NCBI RefSeq assembly: GCF_017614965.1
Contig: NZ_WVUG01000024.1
Span: 1 to 52,607, forward strand
Direction: 5' to 3'
DNA length: 52,607 nucleotides
Source of the DNA: Streptomyces griseorubiginosus
GTDB taxonomy: Bacteria; Actinomycetota; Actinomycetes; Streptomycetales; Streptomycetaceae
This document shows positions 32,499-41,185 of this stretch, in pieces. The notes below the pieces were generated by a model, which worked only from the letters and a program-made list of their open reading frames with translations, was not told where the DNA came from and did no database searches. Positions within the stretch are counted from its first letter, which is position 1. The number at the start of each line of letters is the position of its first letter. The translations under genes and the position numbers were made by a program.

Positions 32499-32697
32499 AA
32501 CGGCGGAACACCACACGGTAGTTCGCCGTTGAACAAGCCGTGGGTGCGGATGGGACAGTGTCCCCGGGCCTCACCATTCGCCCACAGGGACGATCGTTCG
32601 GCTGAAGCCCTGTGGAGCCCTTCGCCGAGAGGCGACCGCCATCCGCGCCCACCCTTCGACGGCCCCGACCGAGATTCCCCCGTCCGGTCGGGGCCCT
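32499..32697 (+). ncRNA. Candidate structured RNA or leader region
   Basis: Between the FUSC gene stop (32474) and the SDR start (32760), five hairpins follow one another: AACGGCGGAAC/GTTCGCCGTT (32499-32530, one bulge); GGGAC-AGT-GTCCC (32552-32564); CCACAGGG/CCCTGTGG (32582-32615); TCGCC-GAGA-GGCGA (32622-32635, a GNRA tetraloop); and the terminator at 32661-32695. No ORF fills it. A poor promoter-like TTGAAC (32529-32534) with GACAGT could start a transcript of about 130 nt ending at the terminator. It could be an sRNA, a 3' UTR of the FUSC gene, or a regulatory leader; no known Rfam family was recognised. Confidence 0.4.
32661..32695 (+). terminator. Strong intrinsic terminator upstream of the SDR gene
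   Basis: GGCCCCGACCG (32661-32671) pairs perfectly with CGGTCGGGGCC (32685-32695) across a 13-base loop, and CTTCC follows. It ends the FUSC-side transcription before the SDR promoter. Confidence 0.85.
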
Positions 32698-32721
32698 TCC
32701 GCGTCCGGCCCCGGTCCCGGC

Positions 32722-32752
32722 TTGACTTCGAGCGCACTTCACTTCGTAGCGT
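32722..32752 (+). promoter_or_regulatory. MerR-type promoter of the SDR gene with 19-bp spacer
   Basis: TTGACT (32722-32727) and TAGCGT (32747-32752) are separated by 19 bp, the long spacing typical of MerR-family activated promoters. Within it CTTCGAGCGCACTTC resembles a partly degenerate dyad. The ATG at 32760 lies seven bases after the -10, so a leaderless message is likely. Confidence 0.55.
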
Positions 32753-32759
32753 TCACGGC

Positions 32760-33725
32760 ATGACCACTGCACAGCACAAGATCGGATCCGGTTTCGGCGC
32801 GACCAGCACCGCCGACGACGTCCTGCGGGGCATCGATCTCACGGGGAGGCTCGCGCTGGTCACCGGCGGCTACTCGGGGCTCGGCCTGGAGACGACCCGG
32901 GCGCTGACCAGGGCGGGCGCCCATGTCGTCGTCCCGGCGCGGCGCCGGGCGACCGCCGAGGAGGCGCTGGCCGGTGTGACCGGCGTCGAGGTGGACGAGC
33001 TGGACCTCGGGGACCTGGAGAGCGTGGGTGCCTTCGCCGACCGTTTCCTGGCCTCCGGACGGCCCGTCGACATCGTGATCAACAGCGCCGGGATCATGGC
33101 GTGCCCGGAGACACGGGTGGGGCCGGGCTGGGAGGCGCAGTTCGCCACCAACCACCTCGGTCACTTCGCCCTCGTCAACCGGCTGTGGCCGGCGATCGCG
33201 GCGGGCGGCGCCCGCGTCGTCTCCGTCTCCTCCCGCGCCCACCACTTCTCCGGCATGCGCTGGGACGACGTGCAGTGGACGAGCGGCTACGACAAGTGGG
33301 CGGCCTACGGCCAGGCCAAGACCGCGAACGTCCTCTTCGCCGTCCACCTCGACCGGCTGGCCCGTGACGCCGGTGTCCGCGCCTTCTCCCTGCACCCCGG
33401 CGGCATCCTCACGCCCCTCCAACGGCACATCCCGAAGGAGGAGATGATCGAACGCGGCTGGATCGACGCGGACGGCAACGTCCTGAACCCGCAGGGCTTC
33501 AAGACCCCGGAACAGGGCGCCGCCACCCAGGTGTGGGCGGCGACCTCCCCCCAACTGGACGGCCTGGGCGGCGTCTACCTGGAGGACTGCGAGATCGCCG
33601 AGATCGCCCCGCCGGACGAGTCGACCACCGACGGCGTCAAGGAGTGGGCGATCGACCCGGACCAGGCAGCCCGTCTGTGGGACCTGTCGGCACAGCTGAC
33701 AGGCGTGAACGCCTTCCCCGCCTAG
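32760..33725 (+). CDS. Short-chain dehydrogenase/oxidoreductase (WWOX/retinol-type)
   Basis: A 321-residue SDR longer than the classical type, like the WWOX or retinol-dehydrogenase group. The nucleotide site is ALVTGGYSGLGLET, then NSAGIM and the YGQAKTANVLFAVHL catalytic region (Tyr-x-x-x-Lys), and the C-terminal HPGGILTPLQRHIP. A short N-terminal extension (FGATSTADDVLRGIDLTGR) is usual for the family. Start ATG 32760 has no Shine-Dalgarno but lies at the probable transcription start, so leaderless initiation. A MerR-like promoter precedes it; the regulator is not nearby. Ends just before the convergent hydrolase gene. Confidence 0.9.
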   Translation: MTTAQHKIGSGFGATSTADDVLRGIDLTGRLALVTGGYSGLGLETTRALTRAGAHVVVPARRRATAEEALAGVTGVEVDELDLGDLESVGAFADRFLASGRPVDIVINSAGIMACPETRVGPGWEAQFATNHLGHFALVNRLWPAIAAGGARVVSVSSRAHHFSGMRWDDVQWTSGYDKWAAYGQAKTANVLFAVHLDRLARDAGVRAFSLHPGGILTPLQRHIPKEEMIERGWIDADGNVLNPQGFKTPEQGAATQVWAATSPQLDGLGGVYLEDCEIAEIAPPDESTTDGVKEWAIDPDQAARLWDLSAQLTGVNAFPA

Positions 33726-33758
33726 CGGAAGAAGCGGCGCCGGTGGCCGGGGCCGGAC

Positions 33759-34589
33759 TCAGTCCGTGATGAACTCCCGCAGATCCGTGGTGAGTTGGTC
33801 GGCGTGGGTGGCGAAGAGGCCGTGGCCGGCGTTCTCGTAGACCTTGAGGGTGGCCTCGGGAAGGAGGCCGGCGGCTCGGTGGGCCGTCGTCTCCAGGGGG
33901 GCCGAGGTGTCGTGGGTGCCGTGGATCACCAGGGCCGGCAGGTCGAGCTTGGGGAGTTCGGCGGTGACGTCGACGACGGCGATCAGCGCCTGGACCGCGG
34001 CCGTGGAGCGAGGCGTGGAGATCAGGGCGCGGTCGACGATGTGGTCCCGGTACGCCGGGGACACGTCGTTGCCGGGGCGGTCGACGGCGAAGAAGGCGTC
34101 GACGCCGTCACGGAAGAACGCCGCCCGGTCGCGCCGGCAGACCTCGTTCGCGGCCAGCACCACGTCCTGGTCCACGCCGTCCGGGTTGTCGGCGGTGCGC
34201 ACCACGCCCGGCGCGATCCCGGCGACGAAGGCGACCCGGGCCACCCGCTCGGTGCCGTGCCGGGTGAGGCAGCGGGTGATCTCGACGCTGCCCATCGAGT
34301 GACCGATCAGGACCGCCTCCCGCAGGTCCAGGTGGTCCAGGAGCCCGTGCAGGTCGTCGGCGAGGGTGTCGAGGTCGAACCCGCCCCACACGTCGTCGGA
34401 GCGGCCGTGCCCCCGGCGGTCCAGGCCCACGCAGCGCAGGCCCTCCTCGGCGAGCCGGGGCATCTGGAACTCCCACATCTCCGAGCCCAGGTAGGCGCTG
34501 TTGACGAAGACGGCCACGGGACCGTCGGCCGGTCCGTAGTCGACGTAGTGCAGCCGCGTACCGTCGGCGGGGCTGGCGAAGTACGGCAT
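33759..34589 (-). CDS. Alpha/beta hydrolase (esterase or haloperoxidase-like)
   Basis: A 276-residue alpha/beta hydrolase. The nucleophile elbow is GHSMGS (Ser), the catalytic Asp lies near ALVIHGTHDTSAP and the His in ENAGHGLFATHADQL. The N-terminal VAVFVNSAYLGSEMWEFQMPRL, LDRRGHGRSDD and the oxyanion region match the non-heme haloperoxidase/esterase group. Substrate unknown; such enzymes often act as esterases or perhydrolases. ATG 34589 is the start. It is convergent with the SDR and divergent from the epimerase-like gene, with about 140 bp between the starts and no obvious operator. Confidence 0.88.
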   Translation of the reverse strand: MPYFASPADGTRLHYVDYGPADGPVAVFVNSAYLGSEMWEFQMPRLAEEGLRCVGLDRRGHGRSDDVWGGFDLDTLADDLHGLLDHLDLREAVLIGHSMGSVEITRCLTRHGTERVARVAFVAGIAPGVVRTADNPDGVDQDVVLAANEVCRRDRAAFFRDGVDAFFAVDRPGNDVSPAYRDHIVDRALISTPRSTAAVQALIAVVDVTAELPKLDLPALVIHGTHDTSAPLETTAHRAAGLLPEATLKVYENAGHGLFATHADQLTTDLREFITD

Positions 34590-34727
34590 GGGACGTCCTC
34601 CTGGGATCCGGTGCGGTGGGTACGTCCCTCATGCTTCCGCGCGGCACCGAGCGGGTCGATTACCTCCGACGTCATGAACCCCGCACGGGCCGGGTACTCG
34701 GTCCCTCCCCCGGGAAGGGAGTCGATC

Positions 34728-35756
34728 GTGAGCGGCACGACGGGCAGCAGGATCGTGGTCACGGGCGCCACCGGCAACGTCGGTACCAGCGTGGTGCGCG
34801 CCCTGGCCGAGGAATCGGACGTCGGCTCCTTGCTGGGGCTGGCCCGGCGGATACCCGAGTGGTCCCCGCCGCGGACGGACTGGTCCCCGGTCGACCTGGC
34901 GTCGGAGCGCACGGATCTGGCCAACGTGTTCGCGGACGCCGACGCGGTGGTGCATCTGGCCTGGGCCTTCCAGCCCACGCATGATCCGGCCGTGACGTGG
35001 CGGACCAATGTCCTCGGCAGTATCCGGGTGTTCGAGGCGGTGGCGAGGGCGGGGGTGCCGACGCTGGTGCACGCCTCGTCGGTCGGGGCGTACTCGCCGG
35101 GGCCGAAGGGACGCGCGGTGGACGAGTCATGGCCGACGCACGGCTGGCCGGATGCGGCGTACTGCCGGGAGAAGGCGTATCTGGAGCGCGCCCTGGACAC
35201 CTTCGAGCGGGAGCATCCCGAGGTGCGGGTGGTGCGGATGCGGCCGGCGTTCCTGTTCAAGCGGGAGTCGGCGAGCGAGCAACGCCGGATCTTCGGCGGA
35301 CGGTTCCTGCCGGGGCCGCTGGCGCGTCCGGAGATGCTGCCGTTCCTCCCGGACATCCCGGGGCTGCGGGTGCAGGCACTGCACACCGACGACGCGGCCC
35401 GGGCGTACCTCCTCGCGCTCGCCGGGGAGGTCCGCGGCGCCTTCAACCTGGCCGCCGAGCCGCCGGTCGACGCGGAGATGCTGGGCGAGATGCTGGGCTC
35501 ACGCCCGGTGCGGCTCCCCCGCGCCGCGGCCCGCAGGGCGATCGCCGCCGCCTGGGGACTTCACCTGCTGCCCGCCTCGCCCCACCTCTTCGACGCGGTC
35601 CTGCGGCTGCCGCTGATGGACTGCACCCGCGCCCACACTGAGCTGGGCTGGCAGCCCGAGCACACGGCGACGGAGGTCCTGGAGGAGTTCCTGCAGGGCC
35701 TGCAGCACGGGTCGGGAGCCGACACGGAGCCGCTGCGCGGACGCAAGGTCGGATGA
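34728..35756 (+). CDS. NAD-dependent epimerase/dehydratase-like protein
   Basis: A 342-residue extended SDR. The nucleotide motif is VTGATGNVGTSVV, the catalytic HASSVGAYSPG plus YCREKAYLERAL (Tyr-x-x-x-Lys) and the later GGRFLPGPLARPE and LAAEPPVDAEML match the epimerase/dehydratase (NmrA-like or sugar epimerase) group. GTG 34728 was chosen because GGGAAGGGAG precedes it; an in-frame ATG at 34674 adds unlikely residues. Substrate is not inferable. It ends at a symmetrical terminator shared with the convergent formate dehydrogenase operon. Confidence 0.85.
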   Translation: MSGTTGSRIVVTGATGNVGTSVVRALAEESDVGSLLGLARRIPEWSPPRTDWSPVDLASERTDLANVFADADAVVHLAWAFQPTHDPAVTWRTNVLGSIRVFEAVARAGVPTLVHASSVGAYSPGPKGRAVDESWPTHGWPDAAYCREKAYLERALDTFEREHPEVRVVRMRPAFLFKRESASEQRRIFGGRFLPGPLARPEMLPFLPDIPGLRVQALHTDDAARAYLLALAGEVRGAFNLAAEPPVDAEMLGEMLGSRPVRLPRAAARRAIAAAWGLHLLPASPHLFDAVLRLPLMDCTRAHTELGWQPEHTATEVLEEFLQGLQHGSGADTEPLRGRKVG

Positions 35757-35777
35757 GGCCCAGGATCCACAGCCCAA

Positions 35778-35804
35778 GGGGTGTGAGCCGAGGGCTCACA
35801 CCCC
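35778..35804. terminator. Bidirectional terminator overlapping the nrfD stop
   Basis: GGGGTGTGAGCC at 35778-35789 pairs perfectly with GGCTCACACCCC at 35793-35804 around the loop GAG, a 12-bp stem. It serves the epimerase-like gene and the convergent formate dehydrogenase operon, overlapping the nrfD stop codon (35796-35798). Confidence 0.9.
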
Positions 35805-36752
35805 GTCTTCGTCCAGCCTCTCCCGCTGGGGCACCACCGTGTACTTGGGGTCCTTCGCCGAGGCCACGCCCGCCGCGAACACGCCGAAGCGGGTGCAGGC
35901 CGAGCCGGCGAGGAGGGCCAGACCCGAGGCGATCGCCGGACCGCGGCGGCCGCCCAGGGCCACCGCGCCCAGCCCGCCTGCCGCCGTCAGCACCCGGGCC
36001 GCCCGCAGCAGGTTTCCGGCCCGGCCCTCCTTCCAGGTCTCCGCGACCATCCCCAGCCGCCGCTCCGCGGCCGTCTCCACCGCCGCGTCGGCCAGCGCGG
36101 CCAGCCCCGCGGCGCAGCGCGCCGGCGCGTTCTCGCCGGTGGGACCGACCGCCATAGCCATCCCGGCCGCCGCGGCCGTCGCGGAGGCACCGAAGAGGTA
36201 CGGCAGCTCACGATGGGCCCCGTGCCAGGCCGGTACGGCGGTGTCCGCAGCCAGCACCCCGGTGTACGTGGCCACGGCGGGCCCCAGCAGTGCCGCGACT
36301 CCGGTTGCCGCGCCCCCGAGCCGCGGCAGCCGGCCGGTCACGGCGCTCGCCGCCGCCGCGCCCGCCGCCGGTCCGTAGACCGACAGCAGCCAGGACCCCA
36401 CGCTCATGGGCGAGGTCGGCTTGAACACCCGCAGCATGTTCGCGAACCGGCCGGGCCGGCCCAGGTCATGGATCAGCGCGGCCGCGGACAGCGAGATCGC
36501 GCCGAGCGAGGACACCTTCAGCGCCGTGGCGGTCGTCGTACGGCCGGTCAGGTGCGCGCCCGCCGCGAGCACCGACCCGGCGCCCGCGAGCCCGCCCAGG
36601 AAGAAGTACCCGGCGATGTCGGGGGCGGCCCAGGACGGCGCCTTGATGACGGGACGGCCGTAGTACGACTGGAATTCCGCGGGTGGCACCATCGCCTGCT
36701 CGCCCCGCCGGCGCCTGCGCCCCGAGCGCTGCGGGCGTTGCGAAACGGTCAT
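35796..36752 (-). CDS. nrfD: NrfD-type membrane anchor of formate dehydrogenase
   Basis: A 318-residue polytopic protein with about eight transmembrane helices. PAEFQSYYGRPVIKAPSWAAPDIAGYFFLGGLAGAGSVLAAGA is the typical NrfD/PsrC start; further helices follow. These anchors pass electrons between the membrane quinone pool and the soluble subunits without heme. ATG 36752 overlaps the FdhB stop (ATGA). A Tat-type N-terminus is not seen; membrane insertion is by the helices. It is the last gene in the operon. Confidence 0.88.
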   Translation of the reverse strand: MTVSQRPQRSGRRRRRGEQAMVPPAEFQSYYGRPVIKAPSWAAPDIAGYFFLGGLAGAGSVLAAGAHLTGRTTTATALKVSSLGAISLSAAALIHDLGRPGRFANMLRVFKPTSPMSVGSWLLSVYGPAAGAAAASAVTGRLPRLGGAATGVAALLGPAVATYTGVLAADTAVPAWHGAHRELPYLFGASATAAAAGMAMAVGPTGENAPARCAAGLAALADAAVETAAERRLGMVAETWKEGRAGNLLRAARVLTAAGGLGAVALGGRRGPAIASGLALLAGSACTRFGVFAAGVASAKDPKYTVVPQRERLDEDGV

Positions 36753-37591
36753 CGCCGGCCCCTTCCCGCGAGCGCGAAGCAGGCCGCGACCCCGCCCAGC
36801 AGGGACAGGGCGGCCGCGCCCGCGTGCTTCCACATGGCCGGCAGGTCCCGGGTGGTGACGACCGGGTCCGGCGGCAGCCCGTACACCTCCGGCTGGTCCA
36901 GCAGCAGGAAGAACGCGCCGTCGCCGCCCACGCCGTCGTCGGGGTCGTCGCCGTAGAGCCGGGCCTCGGTGACGCCGGCCTCGTGCAGCTGGTCGACGCG
37001 CAGCGCGGCCCGCTCGCGCAGTTCGTCCAGCGGGCCGAACTGGATGGACTCGGTGGGGCAGGCCTTGGCGCAGGCCGGTTCCTGTCCCGCGCCAAGGCGG
37101 TCGTAGCACATCGTGCACTTGAACGCCCGGCCGTCGTGCGGGCGTTGCTCGATGACGCCGTACGGGCAGGCCGGCACGCAGTAGCCGCAGCCGTTGCAGA
37201 TGTCCTCCTGCACGACGACGGTGCCGAACTCGGTGCGGAACAGCGAGCCCGTGGGGCACACGTCGAGGCAGGCGGCGTGGGTGCAGTGCTTGCACACGTC
37301 GGAGGACATCAGCCAGCGCAGTTCGTCCGAGCCGTCGACGGCCGTCTCCTGGGCACTCGCCCCGCCCTCGACGACGGGCAGTTCGGTACGGCCGTCGGGG
37401 CGCGGCTGCTCGATGAAGGCGACGTGCCGCCAGGTGGAGGCGCCGAGCGCCTGAGTGTTGTCGTAGGACATGCCGGTCAGGGACAGGCCGTCCTCGGGGA
37501 TGGCGTTCCACTCCTTGCAGGCCACCTCGCAGGCCTTGCAGCCGATGCAGACGGAGGTGTCGGTGAAGAACCCGACGCGTTCCTCGCTCAC
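36749..37591 (-). CDS. fdhB: Formate dehydrogenase iron-sulfur subunit (FdhB)
   Basis: A 280-residue protein with four 4Fe-4S clusters in the FdnH/HybA style: CIGCKACEVACKEWN, CKHCTHAACLDVCP, CNGCGYCVPACPYG and CTMCYDRLGAGQEPACAKACP. It bridges the molybdopterin subunit and the NrfD anchor. A C-terminal hydrophobic segment (AGAAALSLLGGVAACFALAG) is likely a transmembrane anchor. GTG 37591 overlaps the FdhA stop (GTGA), and its own stop overlaps the NrfD start, so translation is coupled throughout. Confidence 0.93.
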   Translation of the reverse strand: MSEERVGFFTDTSVCIGCKACEVACKEWNAIPEDGLSLTGMSYDNTQALGASTWRHVAFIEQPRPDGRTELPVVEGGASAQETAVDGSDELRWLMSSDVCKHCTHAACLDVCPTGSLFRTEFGTVVVQEDICNGCGYCVPACPYGVIEQRPHDGRAFKCTMCYDRLGAGQEPACAKACPTESIQFGPLDELRERAALRVDQLHEAGVTEARLYGDDPDDGVGGDGAFFLLLDQPEVYGLPPDPVVTTRDLPAMWKHAGAAALSLLGGVAACFALAGRGRR

Positions 37592-40500
37592 TTGCGCACC
37601 TCCGTCCCGGTGGTCCCGGTGATGCTGGCCCGCCGCCGGTACTCGGCCACCAGCTTCGGCAGGTCCGGTCCGCGCGGGCGGCGGCCGGGGAGGATGTCGG
37701 CGGACAGCGCCTTGTCCTCCTGGATGTGGGCGTTGGGGTCGAGGGAGATGGAGGTCAGCTCGTTGGCCGCGTCGCCCGGGGAGACACCGTTGGGTCCCCA
37801 GTGGAAGGGCAGGCCGATCTGGTGGACCGTGCGGCCCTGCACCCGCAGCGGGCGGATCCGCTCCGTCACCAGCACCCGCGCCTCCACGGCGTTGCGGGCG
37901 GTGACGACGGTGGCCCAGCCGCCGTTCTCCAGGCCGCGCTCGCGGGCCAGTTGGGGCGAGACCTCGCAGAAGAACTCCGGCTGAAGTTCGGACAGGTACT
38001 CGGACCAGCGGCTCATGCCGCCCGCCGTGAAGTGCTCGGTCAGCCGGTGCGTGGTGACGACGTACGGGAAGACGTCGGCGCCCTTCTCGTCGCCGCTGGG
38101 GTGGTAGCGGTTGCCCTCGCGGGGCATCAGCTGGCGCACGGGGCTGCGCGGGGTCGTCGGGTACAGGGCGTTGGGGAAGGGCGAGTCCTGGGGCTCGTAG
38201 TGGGTCGGCAGCGGACCGTCCTCGAGGCCCGCCGGGGTGTAGAGCCAGCCCTTGCCGTCGGCCTGCATGATGAACGGGTCGTCGCCGCGCAGCGCGTCGG
38301 GGCCCTCGGCGTCCTCGTCGGGGATGTGGTCGGGGGCGCGGTCGGGCACGAAGTCCGGGACGTCGTGGCCGGTCCACTTCCCGGCCTCCGCGTCCCACCA
38401 GACGTACTTCTTGCGTTCGCTCCACGGGGTGCCGTCGGGGGCGGCGGAGGCGCGGTTGTAGAGGATGCGCCGGTTGGCGGGCCAGGCCCAGGCCCATTCG
38501 GCGGCCACCCAGTCCTGCTCCGAGCCGGGCTTCTTGCGCGCGGACTGGTTGACGCCGTCGGCGTAGACACCGCAGTAGATCCAGCAGCCGCAGCGGGTGG
38601 AGCCGTCGTCCTTCAGCTCGGTGTAGGCGCTGAGCGGGCTGTTGTCGGGACCGTGGCCGCTGATCTCGGCGAGGACGGCGTCGGCGACCGGTTCCTCCAG
38701 CTCGCCGGTGACCGGGTAGTCCCAGGCGAGGTCCTGGATCGGGCGGTCCATGGGGTCGGTGGAGCCGGCCAGCCGTTCCTTGATGCGGCGCCCCAGGTGG
38801 TACATGAACCACAGGTCGCTGCGCGCGTCGCCCTCCGGTTCGACTGCCGCGTAGTGCCACTGCACCCAGCGGTTGGTGTTGGTGAAGGAGCCGGACTTCT
38901 CGGTGTGGGCGGCGGCCGGGAAGAAGAACACCTCGGTGCCGATGTCCTCGGTGCGCAGCTCGCCGCTCTCGATCTCGGGACCGTCCTTCCACCAGGTCGC
39001 CGACTCGATGAGGGAGAAGTCGCGCACGACCAGCCACTCCAGGTTGGCCATGCCCAGGCGTTGCAGCCGGGTGTTGGCGGAGCCGACGGCCGGGTTCTCG
39101 CCGAGCAGGAAGTAGCCCTTGCAGTCGCCGTCGAGCTGGGCCATCACCGTGTCGTAGGTGGAGTGCGAGCCGGTCAGGCGCGGCAGGTGGTCGAAGCAGA
39201 AGTCGTTCTCCGGGGTGGCGGCGTCGCCGTAGTAGGCCTTGAGCAGGCTGACGAGGTAGGCCCGGATCTCCGACCAGAAGCCCTTCAGCGTGCGGGTCGT
39301 CTCGATGAAGTTGTCGAGGTTCATGTCCTCGTGCGCGTGCGGCATCGGGATGTAGCCGGGCAGCAGGTTGAACAGGGTCGGGATGTCGCTGGAGCCCTGG
39401 ATGGAGGCGTGGCCGCGCAGCGCCTGGATGCCCCCGCCGGGGCGGCCGATGTTGCCGAGCAGCAGCTGCAGGACGCACGCGGCGCGGATGAACTGGGAGC
39501 CGGTGGTGTGCTGGGTCCAGCCGACGGCGTAGCAGAAGGCGCTGGTGCGCTCGGGTCCGGAGTTGCGGGTCAGCTCGTCGCACACGCGCAGGAAGGTCTC
39601 GCGGGGGATGCCGCAGACGTCCTCGACCATCTCGGGGGTGTAGCGGGCGTAGTGGCGCTTGAGGACCTGGTAGACGCAGCGCGGGTGCTGGAGGGTCTCG
39701 TCGGTGGGGGCGCGGTGCCCGGTGCGGGCGCCGCCGGAGCCGTGCGCCTCGGCGCCGGCGGCCTTGCGGGTGCGCTCCTCGTACAGCTCGTCGGCCTCGC
39801 CCGCGGGCTGCTGGATCTCCACGCCCTCGTACTGCCAGGTGGTGGGGTCGTAGTGGGCCTTCTCCGCGTCGAGTCCGGAGAACACGCCGTCGAGGTCCTC
39901 GGTGTCCTGGAAGTCCTCGCTGACCAGGGTGGCGGCGTTGGTGTACTTCAGGACGTACTCGCGGAAGTCCTTCTCCTCGGTCAGGACGTGGTTGATGATC
40001 CCGCCGAGGAAGGCGATGTCGGTGCCGGCGCGGATCGGGACGTAGAGGTCGGCGAGGGCGCTGGTGCGGTTGTAGCGGGGGTCGACGTCGATGATGCGGG
40101 CGCCGCGCTTCTTGGCCTCCATCACCCACTGGAAGCCGACCGGGTGGCACTCGGCGAAGTTGGAGCCCTCGATGACGATGCAGTCGGAGTGCTGCAGGTC
40201 CTGCATGAAGGTGGTGGCGCCGCCGCGGCCGAAGCTGGTGCCGAGTCCGGCGACCGTCGCGCTGTGACAGACCCGGGCCTGGTTCTCCACCTGGACCACG
40301 CCGAGGCCGGTCAGCAGCTTCTTGATGAGGTAGTTCTCCTCGTTGTCCAGCGTCGCGCCGCCGAGGCTGGCGATGCCCATGGTGCGGGCGGTGCGCATCC
40401 CCTCGCGCTCCCACTCCCAGGTCTCGCGCCGGGTGCGGATGACCCGCTCGGCGACCATGTCCATCGCCGTGTCCAGGTCGAGGGTCTCCCAGTCGCCGGA

Positions 40501-40833
40501 GTACGGACGGCGGTACAGCACCTGGTGCTCACGAGCCGGTCCGGTGGTCAGCTGGAGCGTGGCCGAGCCTTTGGGGCACAGACGGCCGCGGCTGACCGGG
40601 GAGTCGGGGTCGCCCTCGATCTGGACGACCTTCTCGTCCTTCACGTAGACCTGCTGGCCGCAGCCGACCGCGCAGTAGGGGCAGACGGACTGCACGACCC
40701 GGTCCGCGCGGTCGGTGCGCGGGCGCAGGCTCTCGGTGTACGGCGATTTCGCGGCGGCACCCCGACCCGTGCGGTCGGTGCCGGTGAGCTGTCGGTAGAC
40801 GGGCCAGGAGCGGACCCGGTCGCCCATACCCAT
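37588..40833 (-). CDS. fdhA: Formate dehydrogenase molybdopterin (alpha) subunit, Cys type
   Basis: A 1081-residue molybdo/tungsto-bis-pterin enzyme of the FdnG/FdoG family. The N-terminal 4Fe-4S motif is CPYCAVGCGQ with Cys51, 54 and 58 and a fourth near Cys86 (RLCPKG). The metal ligand site is QARVCHSATVAGLGTSFGRGG: Cys189 occupies the place of selenocysteine in E. coli FdnG. Formate is oxidised to CO2 with electrons going through FdhB to the NrfD anchor. No Tat signal was found, so the complex is probably cytoplasm-facing. The start ATG 40833 has GGGAG eight bases upstream; the nearby ATG at 40827 is less well placed. Preceded by a small acidic ORF. Confidence 0.95.
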   Translation of the reverse strand: MGMGDRVRSWPVYRQLTGTDRTGRGAAAKSPYTESLRPRTDRADRVVQSVCPYCAVGCGQQVYVKDEKVVQIEGDPDSPVSRGRLCPKGSATLQLTTGPAREHQVLYRRPYSGDWETLDLDTAMDMVAERVIRTRRETWEWEREGMRTARTMGIASLGGATLDNEENYLIKKLLTGLGVVQVENQARVCHSATVAGLGTSFGRGGATTFMQDLQHSDCIVIEGSNFAECHPVGFQWVMEAKKRGARIIDVDPRYNRTSALADLYVPIRAGTDIAFLGGIINHVLTEEKDFREYVLKYTNAATLVSEDFQDTEDLDGVFSGLDAEKAHYDPTTWQYEGVEIQQPAGEADELYEERTRKAAGAEAHGSGGARTGHRAPTDETLQHPRCVYQVLKRHYARYTPEMVEDVCGIPRETFLRVCDELTRNSGPERTSAFCYAVGWTQHTTGSQFIRAACVLQLLLGNIGRPGGGIQALRGHASIQGSSDIPTLFNLLPGYIPMPHAHEDMNLDNFIETTRTLKGFWSEIRAYLVSLLKAYYGDAATPENDFCFDHLPRLTGSHSTYDTVMAQLDGDCKGYFLLGENPAVGSANTRLQRLGMANLEWLVVRDFSLIESATWWKDGPEIESGELRTEDIGTEVFFFPAAAHTEKSGSFTNTNRWVQWHYAAVEPEGDARSDLWFMYHLGRRIKERLAGSTDPMDRPIQDLAWDYPVTGELEEPVADAVLAEISGHGPDNSPLSAYTELKDDGSTRCGCWIYCGVYADGVNQSARKKPGSEQDWVAAEWAWAWPANRRILYNRASAAPDGTPWSERKKYVWWDAEAGKWTGHDVPDFVPDRAPDHIPDEDAEGPDALRGDDPFIMQADGKGWLYTPAGLEDGPLPTHYEPQDSPFPNALYPTTPRSPVRQLMPREGNRYHPSGDEKGADVFPYVVTTHRLTEHFTAGGMSRWSEYLSELQPEFFCEVSPQLARERGLENGGWATVVTARNAVEARVLVTERIRPLRVQGRTVHQIGLPFHWGPNGVSPGDAANELTSISLDPNAHIQEDKALSADILPGRRPRGPDLPKLVAEYRRRASITGTTGTEVRK

Positions 40834-40851
40834 GATGGCTCCCTGTCACGG

Positions 40852-41079
40852 TCAGGCGGAGGACTCGTCCGGCGCGGGATGTTCGGGGTGGACGGTGGCC
40901 GAGCGGGGGCCGTCCTGGCGTCCCGTCCCGGCCTCGTCGGTGTCGGGCGTGTCCGACTCGTTCTCCGCGTCGGCCGGCAGCGGAATGTCCAGGGGATCCT
41001 CACCCTCACGCACCTGCTGGTCCGGCAGATCCCTCGGCACGGGCTCGCCGCCCTGGCCTGTGTCACGCCGATCGGCCAC
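40852..41079 (-). CDS. Small acidic protein heading the formate dehydrogenase operon
   Basis: A 75-residue, acidic, probably disordered protein (MADRRDTGQGG then DQQVREGEDPLDIPLPADAENESDTPDTDEAGTGRQDG). It ends 18 bp before FdhA. GTG 41079 has AAGGGAG before it, a good ribosome site. I do not recognise a family; small ORFs at the head of FdhA operons may be chaperone-like or regulatory. A long opposite-strand ORF (37726-41313, +) overlaps this region and the FdhA gene, but that is only a GC-rich shadow. Confidence 0.6.
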   Translation of the reverse strand: MADRRDTGQGGEPVPRDLPDQQVREGEDPLDIPLPADAENESDTPDTDEAGTGRQDGPRSATVHPEHPAPDESSA

Positions 41080-41185
41080 GGCGTACTCCCTTCACCTCGT
41101 CGGGCGAGACGCGAGTACCTCCGGGCGCGACGCGCGAAACGTCCGTGTGCGCGGATGACTGCCGTGACCGGCGCGTCGCTGCGCC

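Noticed and set aside
32499..32697. A 6C RNA
   Set aside because: The terminator loop has five Cs in a row, fewer than the six expected, and the second C-rich hairpin was not found.
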